From the NCBI RefSeq assembly GCF_947507565.1, contig NC_089175.1, positions 2,593,733 to 2,657,732 of the forward strand: a stretch of 64,000 nt of DNA. The letters run 5' to 3'. The notes beneath the pieces were generated by a model. It ran no database searches, was not told where the DNA came from, and saw only the letters and a program-made list of their open reading frames with translations. Source of the stretch: Oscarella lobularis (Eukaryota > Porifera > Homoscleromorpha > Homosclerophorida > Oscarellidae). This document shows positions 62,537 through 64,000 of this stretch, piece by piece. Both the position numbers and the translations under genes were made by a program. Position 1 is the first letter of the stretch, and every line of letters starts with the position of its first letter.

Positions 62537-64000
62537 TCACATTTCTTCATCATCCCCGTCATCCATCTCCTCAAAGAACTTGTACGCAGGATTCTCATAT
62601 CCGCTTTCCTGCAGCGCATTTTCCTCCCGCTGAGCCAACTCCTCCTCGCCAACGATGCCCACCTCGTACTTGCCGCCCTTGCGGCTTCGATGCACGCCAT
62701 AGACGAGCGCCAACAACCCAACCGTCACCGCCGCGCCGACCGCAAGCCCAATGGCCATTCCAACATAGGACACGGACGAGGACTTGGATGCCGACTTCTC
62801 GTCGACGTTGTCAGCTTTACTCGTTTCGAATCTCGACGCGAGATTGGCTTTGGTTTTTTGCCTCCATTCCGTTCCGCTATCCAACGCTTCATCCTTCTCG
62901 AAGTCAACGGGAATGCGGCTTACGTCGACATCCACGATGGAATCCGTTACCACCTTTTCTATGATCTCGGGAGTGGTCTCCGCCGTGGCTACGGGCTCTT
63001 CTGGCAAGATAACCGGGCCGGGCTCCATGGGGAGGTTGAAGAAGGGAGGCGGAGTGGTTTCTTCATTGGACTCGTCTTCTGGCAAGATAACAGGGCCAGG
63101 TTCCATGGGGAGGTTGAAGACTGGAGGCCCAGTGGTTTCGTCCGCGCCGGGCGCTATGGGGAGATTGATGAAGGGAGGCGGAGTGATTTCTTCGTCGACT
63201 TGTCCCTCCGTTGGCATTGTTTCCTCTTCCGTTTCCGGTTCTGGTTCAGGCTCTTTCGGCGAAAGCGGGCATTCGTAGTCGGGGAACGGGAAGGTGGCGA
63301 ATCCCTTATCTAGGACTTCCGTTGCCGCGACGAGAAAATTCTTCGCGTACGCGATCTGCTTGTTGACCCGTTCCATGGTGTGATGACGTTCTTTTTCCGC
63401 CTTTGGGCCGCGTGCCCTGGGAAGGGCCGCGACTTTGCGATGATCCTCGAGTTCCTGCTGGAGAGCTTGGTTGACGCCGTCGAGGACTCGGTGCGCATCA
63501 GTTGGTCTCTCAGCCGCAATCGTCTAAATAAAATAAAACCGTTAGAAAACAGAAGCGACCACCAGGTGGAGCCCCGTTCCATATTCGATTAACTAGCCAT
63601 TGTTCGCAATCTTTGCCTAGTGATTGGGGATTAGCGGTTGGCCCCTCCTCCCTCCCTCCCAAGAACAACTCCGCGTCTATTCCCCAAAACGATTCTCCAT
63701 TGTGGGTCTCCCACAAACAATTCCTCTAATAAATTCCTAGAACACTCCCTATCTCCTGTCTGATTCTAACAAAGCCACATTCACGCAATCTACTCTTTTC
63801 TCTAGTAGAAAACGGCTGCGTCTCGACCCGAGGAAAATTCCTAATTACAATTTCAACTCACCATGAACATCTGCAATCCCTTGCACAGTTGCTCTCGATA
63901 GCACATGGACAAGTCGTCGTGATGCATTCCCTTCAACTTTCGATGATTCGCCGCCACTCTTCTCTCCGAGTCCACGATCCTCCCACGGAATCCCGTCTTG
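62537..64000 (-). CDS. Amyloid precursor protein (APP)-like type I membrane protein (5' partial)
   Basis: Two minus-strand exons are visible: 64000-63862 (continuing beyond the window) and 63523-62537, joined in phase 0, 328 residues in the last exon. The helical, charged upstream part (SMCYREQLCKGLQMFM, then DAHRVLDGVNQALQQELEDH) fits the end of an E2-like domain. An acidic Pro/Glu-rich juxtamembrane region carries repeated [TP]PPFxNLPMEPGP units. One transmembrane helix (SYVGMAIGLAVGAAVTVGLL) contains small-xxx-small motifs. The tail ends with ESGYENPAYKFFEEMDD, almost the APP family signature GYENPTYKFFEQM, including the NPxY endocytosis and adaptor site. No Kunitz insert is seen. The tail and helix make APP-family membership likely; the N-terminal E1 domain is outside the window. 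Confidence 0.85.

Noticed and set aside
62690-63313. 207-codon plus-strand ORF antisense to the APP-like gene
   Set aside because: The minus-strand frame has a transmembrane helix and the APP tail signature. The plus-strand ORF is its mirror and has no domain.

Overview
The window is gene-dense animal nuclear DNA: short canonical GT-AG introns (mostly 49-64 nt), small intergenic gaps, and homologues of metazoan genes (PDCD2, GSK3, RNF32, TTC3, TRAF, and an amyloid-precursor-like protein). The compact layout, micro-introns, roughly even base composition and non-bilaterian-looking divergence suggest an early-branching animal. A sponge, perhaps a homoscleromorph, is my best guess, but this is inference and no marker in the window proves it.

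Layout. (1) Positions 2-35614 (+) hold the 3' part of one giant gene. I could join 21 exons into one unbroken frame of 11,500 residues, and it still enters the window in mid-protein. It encodes about 9,550 residues of Cys-rich ephrin-receptor-like (GCC2/GCC3, CPxGxYC) repeats, a furin-type RKRRKR site, a membrane-proximal beta-rich segment, one transmembrane helix, and about 1,690 residues of mostly coiled-coil cytoplasmic tail. One exon alone is 23,385 nt and contains a higher-order repeat of about 2.1 kb. (2) 36093-40612 holds a short tropomyosin-like gene (-), head-to-head with PDCD2 (+), two small candidate ORFs, and GSK3 (+). (3) 41073-50018 holds a tRNA-Val (-), RNF32 (+, single exon) and a TTC3-type E3 ligase (+). 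(4) 50163-53257 holds two paralogous TMEM243-like membrane-protein genes with identical intron phases, separated by an unrecognised gene. (5) 53702-56183 holds an 8-exon coiled-coil protein with a C-terminal NEMO-like C2HC finger. (6) 56184-60526 is gene-poor: a tandem hairpin pair, an inverted and broken PDCD2 duplicate, and a TA-flanked terminal-inverted-repeat element. (7) 60527-64000 (-) holds a TRAF adaptor and the 3' part of an APP-like gene, which runs off the window end.

No operon logic is expected in such a genome. Functionally, three genes are linked to ubiquitin by their domains (RNF32, TTC3, TRAF), and the NEMO-like finger protein may be a further signalling adaptor. The most unusual object is the giant receptor-like gene, which fills more than half the window.
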